Below, one piece after another: positions 1 through 11,906 of a stretch of DNA of 64,000 nt. The position numbers were made by a program, and so were the translations under genes. The notes under the pieces are model-generated. The model was given only the letters and a program-made list of their open reading frames with translations, did not search any database and was not told the origin of the DNA. The DNA is taken from assembly GCA_037576195.1 (NCBI GenBank), contig CM075103.1, positions 1,426,001 to 1,490,000 on the forward strand, given 5' to 3'. The stretch is from Phytoseiulus persimilis (taxonomy: Eukaryota; Arthropoda; Arachnida; Mesostigmata; Phytoseiidae). The number at the start of each line of letters is the position of its first letter. Within the stretch, counting starts at the first letter, position 1.

Positions 1-3000
1 GAGCCTGAATTCGGGTGGGAACTTCACAAGCAAGCTCCTCTCCGAGGTTGCAACGCAAAACTGCAAGTTCAGCTTCTTGTATACCTGGAACAGAACGAGG
101 AAGGCTCAACTGAGATCCCGTTCTCAGACACGGTCTTCCGAGTCCGGAATTCCGCAATGACTTCACTTGAAAAAGTCTCTTAGACTCACCTCGATGAGTT
201 TTTTCTCGGTTTCCACTGTGGGTTTGTCTTCTTGCACCTTAAGGAGCAGCTTGGCGAGAGATCCGTAGAGTTGATGTCTTTCCAGGTACTTTTCCATGAA
301 TGGAGCTGTTTTGGCTTCCTGAATCGGGTCCACCCAGCGTTGCAAGTCCGCGTGTAGCTCTTTTAGCTTATCTTGAAGCTCCTCGTCGTCAGAGGAAGTG
401 ACACCATGTTTCAGAGCGAGGATGTTACACAACGCCTCTCCTTTCTTGGTGAGCACATCGATCACCAGCTGCTTCTGCTTTTCGAGTCTGTATTGAGAGA
501 GAGAGAGGTTCGGAAAAATGTCGGAGTCTGTGGATGGTATCAGCGGGATGAGAAGTGCACCAAACTCACTGCTTGCTAGAAGTCTGATCGTTCTTATCTT
601 GGCGGCATCCAAGCCCGAGGAGGAGTTTCTCGGGATTGACATTTGCGAGAATCTGGTCCGCCAATTCGATAACTTTCCTGTTGTTCTCTTCCAATTCCTC
701 CTGTAATTTTGAAGCGCTTCTAGTCTTTGCCTTGCTCGATCTCCGCGCATCTTTCGCCTCATGTTCGTGAGTTGAACCGACGACGAGGGTTTTTGCTTCT
801 CCTCTCTCTCCAACTCTGGTCTTTTTTGCGTTTGACGTGCTTTCGACCGACGCCCTCGATCTCAAACGGTACTTACGAGCTGTACCCATTTGTGCGGACT
901 TCTGATCTGGCATCAGTGGAACGTTAGAGAGATGAAAACTTATCAGAACAAGATTCGTCGGAATACTCACGGTTTCCTTCTTGAGAAGAGATTGGATCTT
1001 AGCCAGAATCAGTTGATTCGCCTGAGGATTCGCCTTGATGAGCTCCTGGTACATGGCTTCGGCCTTCTCACTTCCTTTCGCTAGATGCTGCCCACACAGA
1101 TCACAAGCCGCCTCCTCGAACTCTTCATCGGGGGTTTTCTTGTCTTTCTCTTTTGAATCCTTGTCCCCTTTCTTCTTCGCGCCCATTTCGCTGATGTAAT
1201 AGCGAAACGGGTAAGTTGCAACTTTCTTGCCCTGCTCATCCGAGGTCAGAACGAGATTCCCTGATGGAAGAGAGAGTATGGTACTTCATCTTTTTGGCCG
1301 CCCCTTTTTCAGGCGTGACTTCCGATCATCGAAGCATTCGGACTGGATTCCTAGCTTACCTTGAAGGAAGTGACCGGCAGCTAATCCTTTGGGCATTTTA
1401 TCCGAAGCCGGATGACCAACATAGAAGGCACGTTCCTGGTCCGCCGGTATGACCGCGGCGCTAGCTTTCTTCCCCTGGACTAGGGCTTGATCGGGTTGAG
1501 AGTACACATCTAAACTCAACGCTGATCCGAGTTTGAGGATGACGTGGAGAGGGAGATCGAGAGTGACTTTTTCCAGCAAGTTGCGGTCTTCATGGCGGAC
1601 TTGAGCCACCACAGTGTATTCGCCTTTCTCCAACTTCACAGAGTACTGTAGAAGAACAGAGCGTGTAAGAAGAAGGGATGCTTCCCACTCGTGGTCCAGC
1701 AATATCGAGCAACAACTCCCATCATTCTGCCGATCACGGACCGACATCACATCCACCCACCCTGTTCGGAAAAGCGTCTCCACAGGCCAAGAGCTGTTTA
1801 TTTTGATTGAAGAGCATCCAGATCTGTGAGTTGAACTCGCTCTCGTAGAGGTAATTGAAAAGCAACGGTAAACCGATCTGGACTTCACCACCCTTGGGCT
1901 GAAACGTCAGGAAAAGTGATTGTTAATCAGTTTCGACAGGACTCAGGGTCAAGCCGTGAAGTCAGACATTCTACTTTGTAACGATTTCCGGGCACTCACT
2001 AGACTGAAGCTGTAAGTGAGGCTGTTGGCGTGGACAATCCTGCCCTCAGGAATGATGTCCCGCGTGCCTCCGGGTACGATTTTGCTCTTGACGGGTTTCA
2101 AGACCATGACATGCCGTTTGAGGCTTATCTGAGGATTGGCCTCCTCTGGTCCCAACGATGCAGACACGTCGAAGCGACCGATTCCTTCGCCCGATGTGAA
2201 ATGCAGATTATTGCTGTTGGGCTGGAGACCGAAGAACTGAACGCTCCATGCCAATGAGAGGTCTCCGAACGATGCCCACCATTTCGATAAGCAGATTTCG
2301 AGCGTTCGGTTAGGCAGAACTTTGACCGGGTAGCTGACTTCTCCCAAGGGCTGTAGCGTTGAAAACTTTTGGAACTGGTTCTCAGGGAAAGATGAATCCG
2401 CCTTGAACTGCACGGTGTGAATGCACACGGAGCTCGTGTTGACCGGACAACAAGACTTCATCTTAATCAGACACCACGTGGCTCCGTCCGGGACAACGAC
2501 AAAGTTTCGGTTTGGCACTCCTGGCTTCAGTGACACTGTCTCGGCGACTGTGTTCGCGTTAGGGGGCAGTCTGTGGAAATTTCGGGATACCTGAGTCAGC
2601 TTTCCGGGGGGACGGAGGAAGTGCGGCAACGTTCAAACAAGCCGCAAGTGCAGGAATGAGCTCTCACGTTTTGGGCACAATGACCGTGATCGGGATCCGG
2701 AACACCGGACCTTTGTTGGCTTTTCCAGATTCGAAAGCAGCGATCTCGGTGTAGTGGACTCGCCCGGCTTCGAGGGGAGTGGGGTCCACTTTTATAGCGA
2801 AGGACCGTTCTTGGAACATCATGTTGAGGACTGAAGGGATCTGAACCCACGATGCGTCGCACGTGAGGGCGAAGTTCTGGTCGTAAGCTGCAATCGACCG
2901 AAGAAGGAAGGTTTGTTGAATTCCGGGATGTATGCTATGACTGGGCGATGAAAATACAAGAAAATCGGAACGTATTCGTTCGGGAAAGTGAGCTCACAAG

Positions 3001-6000
3001 TTTTGCGTTCTGGCGCTACGTTCTTGTTGTCGACGAAGCTCGGCTCCACCGCGACCACCGTGATGGAAGGTTTGCTCGTTTCGTGTGGTTCTCTCAGGTA
3101 GATTCCTCTCTTGCGACCACCGTCGATCTTAATTTCGAATCGCATCAGGTTCTCTGTTTCGTTTGAGTTCGCTTGTAGCCACTCCCAAGCCTGTTCCACT
3201 TGAATCAAACCTTGTCCGTTGGCAAACGGTTCGTAGGTGGACATTTTGATGGCTGTGTTCTCGAGAGCACGGCGGACCATGTATGGCGAATATTTGATCG
3301 AGTTTTGTTTCATGGCCGAAACCAGCAATGAAACCGCTCCGGCCGCGTTCGGCGAAGCCATCGAGGTCCCGTTCATCAGCTGACTGCCTTGGAGAGTGCA
3401 TTGAGGCACCGAGGTGATGGCGGCTCCGGGGGCGCAGATATTTGGACCGAGGCGACCGTCGATTCTGGAGAAACGGAAATCATCAGGAGTCCCATCGAGT
3501 GAGTTGTGTTAGAATTTCGTTGCAGACGTCTCTAGACAACCGAATTCACTCACCCGGGGCCCCGCGAAGTCCAATTGAAACCGATGGCGGGTATTTTCTC
3601 TCGCAGCGAGTACTCGGCCTCCATCATGGGTGGCGTCACCAAAGCCCCCACTCCGAAAGCATTTTGCGTCGGGGGGGTTCCGAGGGTTGAAAGAGCTGGA
3701 CCGTTGTTGCCCGCGGATACCATCATGAGGATCCCTTTCTTGTTGATCATCTCCTCGAAGTAATCCCACACCCGCCTGCGGTTTGCGAGAAATAATGTGG
3801 AGGACTGCACTCCGGAAAATTTCGAGAATTCGGGGGAGTATTGGTGCTCTCCAATAGTCACTCACCCTTTGCACCATTTCGAGCTCTCGCCGTAGCTCAT
3901 GTTCACCACATCTACATCCATTTTCATGACAGCTGCCATCGCTCGGTACATCGAGGTGCCTGTTTCCATCGAGTCGAGTCTCGCGTCACCCAACATGATC
4001 GAAACGATTTGTGCTCCAGGTGCCACTCCGTTTCGGGCAGGGTTGTCAGGGAAGTTCGCGGCGGCAATCGACGCGACGTGAGTTCCATGAGAGACTAGAC
4101 ATGAAAAGACGCCGTGAGGGAATCGACCGCTCTGGTAACACCCGACCTAGAACACCGACAGTGAACTCTACTTACAAGCGATCCCGACGATTTCTAGGAT
4201 TTCTCCATCATCGTGGACGTTGACACAGTAGCTCATGTTGTCCTGCTTACTCAGCACGCCGCATTTGAGTGTTTCGGAATAAGGTCCCAGAACTTCGCAT
4301 TGGTCTAATTTGCCTTCGCAGGTCGTGTCCACAACTGGAGGAACAGGTATATGAGAGTCATCTCAAGCACGTGAAATTCTCCCTTTAGGGCGACAGAAGT
4401 CGGACTCGGAACTCGTACTGACCGACTTTCCACGAGGTCTCGTCATGATACATGATGCAATCAAACACCGGTCCAAGATCCGCGAAGTTTTTGTCCAGTT
4501 TCGACAGGACCTCGACACGAGCCTCGAGTTCCTCTTTCTCGACTTTCTCTTCCGGCTTCAAATCGCCTGGAATTTGACGGGGTCAGCTGTATTCGTGTTC
4601 GTCATGGTAAACTGAAAATACGCTCCAAATATCCCTGAGACTGACGTGACGGCGTGTATAAACCCGGCACTCACCGGTGTGAGAGGTTTCGAACTTCTGC
4701 AGGTTCCTCGCGGCTTCGGCCAGCGCCGGGTTCAGGAAGGCCGACCATTGCTTTTCCTGATAATCTTTCTTCACTCTGTCCCTAACCGGCGTCGAATACA
4801 AATCATAAGCCGCTTTGAGGCCGATTCTGTATTTCCCTGGAGAGTGAATAAGGGGTCCGTTGAGAATGGTTTGATTCGCGAATTATAGTCAGATCAGGCT
4901 GAGGTATTCGGGAATCGATGTTGAATCAGGACTAGAGGCGTTCCCAATAAATAGGAATTCCCACAAATCGATCCGTACAGTGGAGCGATGGGACAACTTC
5001 CGACGTCTTTTATCACTGCCGTAATTGGTTTCTCGCCACGCTCGTTGCTCCATCGCGAGCTGGAAACGAAATCCTAGTCCGCTCCGTAGGCATGCCGCTG
5101 ATGAAGCAGCGCTCATTCTGAGCACGGATGAGATATGATTCTCAGGAATTCCTAAGAATGGATCCCGATTGTCGAGTCAGATGCATGCTCAAACGCGGAT
5201 GAAATACACGATGGCTTAGTATTTCTCCGAGCTCTGTCGCATGAATGAAAGTATTCAACGGCTCCCGGTGGGAGACGCTGTGAATAAATCAGCGGGTTCT
5301 CTGATCTTGTTGTTGGAGCCAGGAAAGTCCGAATTGGTTCTCCCATCCCCGAACTCCTCATGCTCCCCATTCGGGCAGGTTTCTGGAGTACGTTCCGTTG
5401 ACATCTCCTTTGCTCCATCGACAGACTCGCTGATTGCGGAGTAGGGCGGACAGCGCTCGCGATGGCACTTCTTCAGATGGCCAATCACAGATTCGATCTC
5501 TCAGGCGATGATCCTAATTATAAACTCCCGACCGGAAGTCCCGCGTTACGTTAACGACCGTCGATCGTCTCACACGAACTGCCTACCGGTCGGATTCCAT
5601 CCCGTCGGTAGATGAAGTTTCCTTCCGGATAAGCCTGTGACAACTCCGTTCTCGGCGATCACCTCCGTTTTCATGTCAACGTCACCAGCTCCAGAGCCAT
5701 CGAGTACTTGGATAACTTTGGGCTTGCCGTCAGTTGTGACCTGGGAAAATAGAACACGGAGTCTGAAATCTCGGCCGAAAAGAGTCCTTCTGTCACCTGG
5801 AAACCCAAGCTCCAACATCTTCATTCTACCAGTGAAAAATTTCCTCGGAGGAAGTCCGTCAATGAGGGAGCACGACCAATCATGCACTTCGCACAGGAAT
5901 GCTCTGGACCAAGTTGGTCCCTGCATTGGGCTGATACGAGTATCAGCATCATCGCTCTCAGTCGGTCGATCATTCGAACAAAAGTCGAGCAAAGCTTCGA

Positions 6001-6435
6001 ATGATTCATGAATCTCAACGCAGAGACCGGAGCCAGCCTGGAGTTCCGTACGACGTCGGACTTTCAAAAGTCTCCATGAGCTGGAGATATCAATCGGAAC
6101 TTCATGGACAATCAACCTGTTCCTTGTGGATCTGTCATAAAGCGAATCAATCATCGCTCAGAAGCTTAGGAAAACAATCGGAAACTATCGATAGCGGGGC
6201 TCAGTTTGTTCCGTGTTTTCCCCCATCCCCTCCCGCTTCAATTGACATCGGTTTCTGGAAGTACCTGGAGTCCAGAAGCCCGGGGATCGACTCCAGAATC
6301 GAAGATGGCGATGACGACTCCTCGGCCGTCATAGCTCGGGTTCTTTGCGATGAAGGAGCTGACGCCGGTTTCCTGCTTTGGGATGAGAGCCGACTCGGGA
6401 AAGGCATCATCTGGACACGCGTTCTGTTTCGTCAT
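1..6435 (-). CDS. TPP2: Tripeptidyl-peptidase II, 16 exons, last few residues beyond window
   Basis: Giant cytosolic subtilisin-type serine protease that removes tripeptides from peptides released by the proteasome. Exons read by splice sites and phase: 6435-6265, 5740-5587, 4836-4675, 4566-4423, 4334-4176, 4094-3866, 3775-3554, 3464-2998, 2887-2668 (or -2679), 2590-2000, 1898-1761, 1645-1360, 1260-971, 700-570, 487-190, 84-1. They sum to about 1249 codons, the usual family length. All catalytic elements are visible: Asp in FDSGVDP (exon 1), His in SHGTHVAS (exon 6), oxyanion Asn in SAGNNGP (exon 7) and Ser in [10 protein letters not shown] (exon 8). The chosen ATG at 6435 has a purine at -3 and opens directly into conserved sequence. 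The frame stays open upstream towards 6708 with an Arg-rich, acid-poor stretch, so a longer N terminus is possible. The exon 9/10 junction is only in phase if a weak donor (GTGCCC) is used. Confidence 0.93.
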
Positions 6436-8244
6436 TTCTTGTTGGATCAGGGTTGAAAAATCTCGTTCCAAACTTCGATCGGCAACACCAACTATCCCAC
6501 GAGCCGATGTCGCGATGAATGTGCAGTTGCTGATCTCAGCAGACGACTGAGTGTTTCTCGCCGCTGTTGTCAAATGCTGGCGACGGCGGCTTTGTTGTGA
6601 TGGCTGGTTGCGGCTGACTCTAGGAAGAGAAGAGACCCGACAACACCGACGACATAGCAGTACAGGAAATGTCCATGAAGCTCCACTGCCTCGAAGAGCT
6701 CGGTACATCGGAACCAGGGGCTAAACCACGACACCTCAACCTATCGCAGTGGACGAACGGAAAAAACCGAAAAATATCAGAACACTGATTCACGAGTATC
6801 CCGCGCGCAAAGGATATCGGCCACGCGCGACGATCGCCACACCATTTGTATCATGAACGTTTGTGGGTGGATGGCTGCTGTATTCAGGCCGTCGGCGACA
6901 AGGTGCCATGGGCGCCAAATTCGAAAGCTGCAGGAAGCTCGATGCGGTGGAGGCCCCAACCTGACGTAACCACAGGCGTTCACAGGATTTGTTTTCAGGG
7001 GCTCCATGGTCATGATGATGATCATAAAATTGATAAGAGATACAGAAGAGCGATCATGACATGACTCTCAGCGCGTACTGTCATGCTTATGTGACGCACT
7101 TGGAACGTCAACTGGTTTTACAATCCGTCAATGGGGATCAAGAATTTTCACGGGAAGGGGGCTGGAGCCCTCTGAACCCCCTCTCCGTACGCCACTGGGC
7201 GGGAACGTTTCCCACCGACAAAACCTGCGAACCATCGGCTGATCGACCGATAGCGCGTGCATGAATGGACGGCTTTTTGAAAACAATCTTTGCGTCATAT
7301 CCCCTTTCCGATTCTGATCCGTTGGGGAACGCTTGAATATCGCAATTTCGCTCTCACCTGCATTCTTACATGCGCATTATTCTGAGACACATCATCATCG
7401 AAACATGATCGAGTGAAGCCCGGAGACCGCCTTCGAAAGCTCGCGCCGCGATTAGTTTCAGGAAGCATCCTCTCTTTGGAGCAGCGCTGGTTCGATGTGT
7501 GAAGAAAATCGAATTGCTGTTTCCTCATGCACTGGGGGAAGCTCTCTGGGGTTGCAAATACTTCCTGATGGAGTTTCACACTCTACCTGAAGTTACTTGA
7601 AGGAAACGGACCGCTCCACCCATGCCGAGAGCCTCGTTCGTGACACCCATCCATTGCCCCATGTCCACCAGTCACGCACCGAACGAGGGTCTGGGCACGC
7701 GTATGGCGCGTTTCGGCTCGAAGCAGGAGGGGAACATCGTGAGGAATAGTTTCGAGATGGCTTTGGGTCGGGAGCGAACGATATCCGTTATTCAGAGCCA
7801 CGGAGATGTGTATGAGAAACAATCCGCGTCTTGGGAATTCCTCAACGAACGAGATCGTCGTCAACCAAGGGAGCGACGAAGGTCTACTCGAAGTTGAATC
7901 TGCGCCCCTTGAAGCCCGCTCTCCGAGCTTCCTTCGTTTCCAGAGCGATGCGTTCATCCATGGAGGGCGGACCTATCTCGGTCCTTGGCTCTCGCGCTCT
8001 CCGCGCTGGTTGAAGGGTTCTCCCGATTCCGCGGTACCAATGACTACATCTCACTTTTCCTCCCGGCGACTCGAGCAATCCAAACACCAAAACTCGCCGA
8101 GCGTTGACTGCGGAGTTGCCATCACGTGTGGCAGTGGGGACGCTGCGTGGAACCGGTGAATTTGACAGCTCGTGTAACCCAATGAGTCTCTGACACTTCG
8201 TGGAGTACAATCATTCTGTGGGATCCTCCCGTGTGCTTTTGAGA
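6436..8244. other. Spacer between divergent TPP2 and activin-receptor-like gene
   Basis: About 1.8 kb separates two divergently transcribed genes and presumably holds both promoters (inference). I see no conserved coding exon, repeat or clear TATA box in it. Short ORFs here have no recognisable domain. Confidence 0.5.
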
Positions 8245-9873
8245 ATGCGTTCAATACCGCTGTCAACAATTTCGGCGGTTCTTGTGCTGGTCATCCGAGT
8301 CTCAGCGGATTCAGAAGAAGCTGGAGATGAGACCTCCTCGCTCCGATGCGTTGTGCGCAACTCCACGGCCCCCGACGCTCTGAGCAGCGTGGAAGAATGC
8401 AGTGTTCACGGTTCCAACTCGAACGTTTCGCCGCACTGTTACGTAGTCTTTCAAAATCACTCGGAAACCCACACTTTGGAAGCTACTTTTCGAGGCTGTT
8501 GGACAAACGACGCCCCTGACTGTATTGAAAGTGCTCGGCAGAGTGAGACCCAAGGCGCCTGTCAAGCCCGCTCGATGGGGACAAATTTCTTCCTCTTCTG
8601 CTGCTGCGTCGGGGACATGTGTAACCGAGATTTCAAGCCTCTCCCGCCCATACCCGACAAACCCACGAACGCCTCTCTCAACGCCGGCTCGCCCGGGAAC
8701 GGTGAAGTGACGCATTCAGTAATCTTGTTCTATGTCTTGGCTCCCGCAATCGGACTCGCAGCGATAGTGCTGCTCTCGTATCTCGGGCAGCGGAAACGTC
8801 GGAAGTACCACCTGGATCGACAACCAGTCGTTCCGGATGAGAGAGCCCCCTCGGATGTCGGAACTCCGATGCTCCCCCTGGACAGCATAACTCTCGTGGA
8901 GCAGGCCGCGCAGGGGAGTTTCGGAACGGTCTGGCGAGGCACGTATCGTCATCTGCCCGTCGCCGTGAAGATTTTCCCGGCGGGCGAACGTCAAAGTTGG
9001 TCGAACGAGGAGAAAACGTACCGTCTGATCCAGATGCAACACCCCAACATCTTGCGATTCATTGGGGTTGGGCAGCAGGTGAACAGTCGCACCAACCTGT
9101 TGGAGTACTGGCTTCTGACGACCTGGCACGAGCTGGGAAGTCTTCACGACTACCTCCGCTTCAACACCTGCTCCTACTCTCAGTTGCTCCAGTTGGCTGA
9201 TTCCATCGCTAGAGGCGTGATGCACTTACACACCGATGCCATAGCCGGCAAATACGAGGACTACAAGCCTGCCATGGCTCACAGAGACTTGAAATCCAAG
9301 AACATTATCCTCAAAGACGAGCGAACGGCCTGTATCGCGGACTTTGGCCTCGCCATAATGTTTGAGCCCGGCGCCAAGGTAGGAAATGCTCACTGCCAGG
9401 TTGGAACCCGACGTTACATGTCACCCGAAGTCCTGGAAGGTGCGATCTCTTTCGATCAAGAAGCCTTCCAGAGGATCGACATGTACGCTGTCGCTCTCGT
9501 TCTCTGGGAACTTCTCTCGAGAACCGCGGACTGCCATCCGTTCGAAGAGTATAAGCTGCCTTTCGAAGATCTCGTCGGACTACATCCTTCGATGGGAGAG
9601 ATGCAAGAGATCGTGGTCAACCAAAAGCAGAGGCCACCCATCAAGGACGCGTGGCGAGGCGACAAACGCCTCTCGGCTTTGATCACCTCCCTGGAAGATT
9701 GCTGGGATTCAGACCCCGATGCTCGCTTGAGTGCGAGTACGATGCACGAGAGATTGCAATCGATGATCACCACTCAAGTTCTCGGCGTTACTCACCACGA
9801 TGACGGGGCGCCATCGGTCATCCTGAGCGACAGCTCAATCTGCTGCGAAAATGTCCATTCTAAACAGCGCTAG
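8245..9873 (+). CDS. Activin type II receptor-like Ser/Thr kinase, copy A, intronless
   Basis: Predicted single-pass TGF-beta superfamily type II receptor of 542 aa in one exon. The ATG at 8245 is chosen because it opens a signal peptide (MRSIPLSTISAVLVLVIRVS); the frame upstream has only a GTG. An extracellular cysteine-rich three-finger domain follows and ends in the family signature CCCVGDMCN. Then come a hydrophobic membrane segment (about residues 160-180) and a cytoplasmic kinase. Kinase motifs are intact: Gly loop QGSFGTVW (Gly about 224), VAVK, HRDLKSKN (Asp 348), DFG (Asp 366) and the VGTRRYMSPEVLEGA activation segment typical of ActRII/Punt. There is no GS box, which argues against a type I receptor. 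It lies divergent from TPP2. Lack of introns across ectodomain and kinase suggests a retroposed origin (inference). Confidence 0.9.
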   Translation: MRSIPLSTISAVLVLVIRVSADSEEAGDETSSLRCVVRNSTAPDALSSVEECSVHGSNSNVSPHCYVVFQNHSETHTLEATFRGCWTNDAPDCIESARQSETQGACQARSMGTNFFLFCCCVGDMCNRDFKPLPPIPDKPTNASLNAGSPGNGEVTHSVILFYVLAPAIGLAAIVLLSYLGQRKRRKYHLDRQPVVPDERAPSDVGTPMLPLDSITLVEQAAQGSFGTVWRGTYRHLPVAVKIFPAGERQSWSNEEKTYRLIQMQHPNILRFIGVGQQVNSRTNLLEYWLLTTWHELGSLHDYLRFNTCSYSQLLQLADSIARGVMHLHTDAIAGKYEDYKPAMAHRDLKSKNIILKDERTACIADFGLAIMFEPGAKVGNAHCQVGTRRYMSPEVLEGAISFDQEAFQRIDMYAVALVLWELLSRTADCHPFEEYKLPFEDLVGLHPSMGEMQEIVVNQKQRPPIKDAWRGDKRLSALITSLEDCWDSDPDARLSASTMHERLQSMITTQVLGVTHHDDGAPSVILSDSSICCENVHSKQR

Positions 9874-11906
9874 ACGCTTCGAGATCTCTGTGAACCTGTA
9901 GCTGTGAAGCTATCGCTGTTCATGCCGATTTCTGTGGAGTTTTGTGATCTTCAGTTGGGAAGCTCTCTGCTTGTGCGGAATTCGCGTTTACTGTGATTCA
10001 ATACAGAGGAACGGAGCGGACTGTATTCGAATCTGATCCGGAGGACAGAAGTTGCCATGTTCGTAACCGATAATCTCCACAACTTCAAAATCATAGTCCG
10101 ATGATCGGGATGTGCTTTCGATCTCTAGAAATGGATCTCGACCAGACGATCAAGATGTCTTCTTCGCCAGCGTGATGCTGGTCGGACAGAACCGTTGCAG
10201 CACGCGGAAGAGAGTATATTTACTGTACATCGACGTCACACCATTCGTGAGTCTATGCTCTGCATTCAGATTGTATCCAAAAAACCCTGTTCTCATATGT
10301 TCAACTGCATTTTACACGCAGTTAGATAGGTTGCCAGAAAGCATGCGGAATTAGTTTCCTTCACGAGGAAGTGCACGACAGTCAACGGGCTGCTCTCGTG
10401 CAGAAGTTTCCGAGCCATAAATTGTGATACATCGCAGTCGTCATGTCGATAGAGGGCCAGTCTTCATGATCTTCCAAACCTGACCGCGGAGCTGAAAAGG
10501 ACTGTATGTCTCCCGGGCCATTCATCGTGAAGACGGAACCATTTATCTCAGCAAACTAGAATGCGCTGTCGAGGAATTCGGTTTCACAAATAGGCGAGCT
10601 CCAGACCGAAACCCTAGGGAGAGGCGCTCGCAACTTCGCCAAAGACGATCAGCGTCCCAGACGACAGCTGCCAAGTTCATTTTTTTCCTGCGAGCCGATT
10701 TCAGACACTCCGAAATGTGCAAGTATTGAAGAGCCGTTCTCACGACAGGTGAGTTGTTCTACCGGGTGACCTGTTGGACGCGGCAATCGAAGAGAACGTT
10801 TCTTCAATCCAGAGAATGATGTGGTTGAGTCGAACTCGGAAGAGTTTGCGATCAACCCTACTTTGACGGTACATGGAGAACGAATATACATCTGTGGAGC
10901 AGCCGAACAAATTTGTACAAAGGTCTCATGTGATAATCGCAATTCGAGAGTCGCCAGAAATGCTTTTACGTGCCCAAGGGAAGTTATTCCGATTTAGGTA
11001 TTCGAAGCAACGTTGTTTATTGAAGTTCTTATGAATCGATTGTATTTTTCCCTGCAATCCCCAGCAACACTACACTCAAAGAGGAGAGCAGTGTACAACA
11101 ATATGTGCTTTGTGAATATCTGTGAATCGTGTAATTTGTACTTTAAATTGAGTGAATAAATTTGAGAATGAATGAATCAATGGCCAAACCTTCGTTCTAC
11201 TTTTTGGTTTCGTCACTCCACAGAAAATCCTCTCCCACACTCTGCGTTCTTGCGGGAAGGGGATCTCTCTGCATCATCTCCGAATCGAGAACGAAGATGG
11301 GTTTCTTCGAAAGAATCCCACGCCGAGCTGATTCTCATCCATCTTCTCTCACCTTACCGTCGCTTTACATATTGATCGTACGCGTAAGCACGTAGTAGGC
11401 GAAAAGTTCGATCTCACTAACCTTGATTCCATGCCCTGAGAGCATCTCATCTGCCTGAACGCCGGGGTCGAATCAGGAAAGGAAAGCCCGACGAGAACTC
11501 AGCCGGTTGTCTCGCATTGTTCTCTCTAAGAAACGTTCGCCCTCTAATTCGAGATCTCTGTAGCTTCGGAACCCAGTGATCCGGGCAAAGAGAGGGAGAG
11601 CCGGCGGGCGAGCGAGCGAGCCACACGAAAATCAGACATAACTCATGCTCACTATTTCCGTGTTGAGCTCTGTTCGAGCGCCCGCCGGCTCTTCTGACTC
11701 TGGATTTGGTTGTTGCACCGACCTCCGTGACCTCAGTAAGTCAGCAGAGTCGTTCCATTTCTCCGTCGACCCCGATCAGAAGTGTTCGAGCTGAGACGAT
11801 TATAATTGGGGAATTTCTTATGACCGCCTTCATATATGCATTTAGTTTCTGACGCCTTAACCTAAAAATAAGACCCAACCACTCCAGGAGAGAGGGCCGA
11901 ATCCCT
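9874..11906. other. 3' region of receptor copy A and spacer
   Basis: No conserved ORF is seen. The first half may be 3' UTR of receptor copy A up to an AATAAA at 11155. Near 11597-11610 and 11679-11692 there is a 14-bp perfect GC-rich inverted repeat (agagccggcgggcg and its complement) spaced by 68 bases, upstream of the next receptor gene; its role is unknown. Confidence 0.5.
11155..11160 (+). terminator. Candidate poly(A) signal AATAAA
   Basis: AATAAA in AT-rich sequence, the first strong poly(A) hexamer noticed downstream of receptor copy A. The distance of 1.3 kb from its stop codon makes the link to that gene tentative. Confidence 0.4.
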
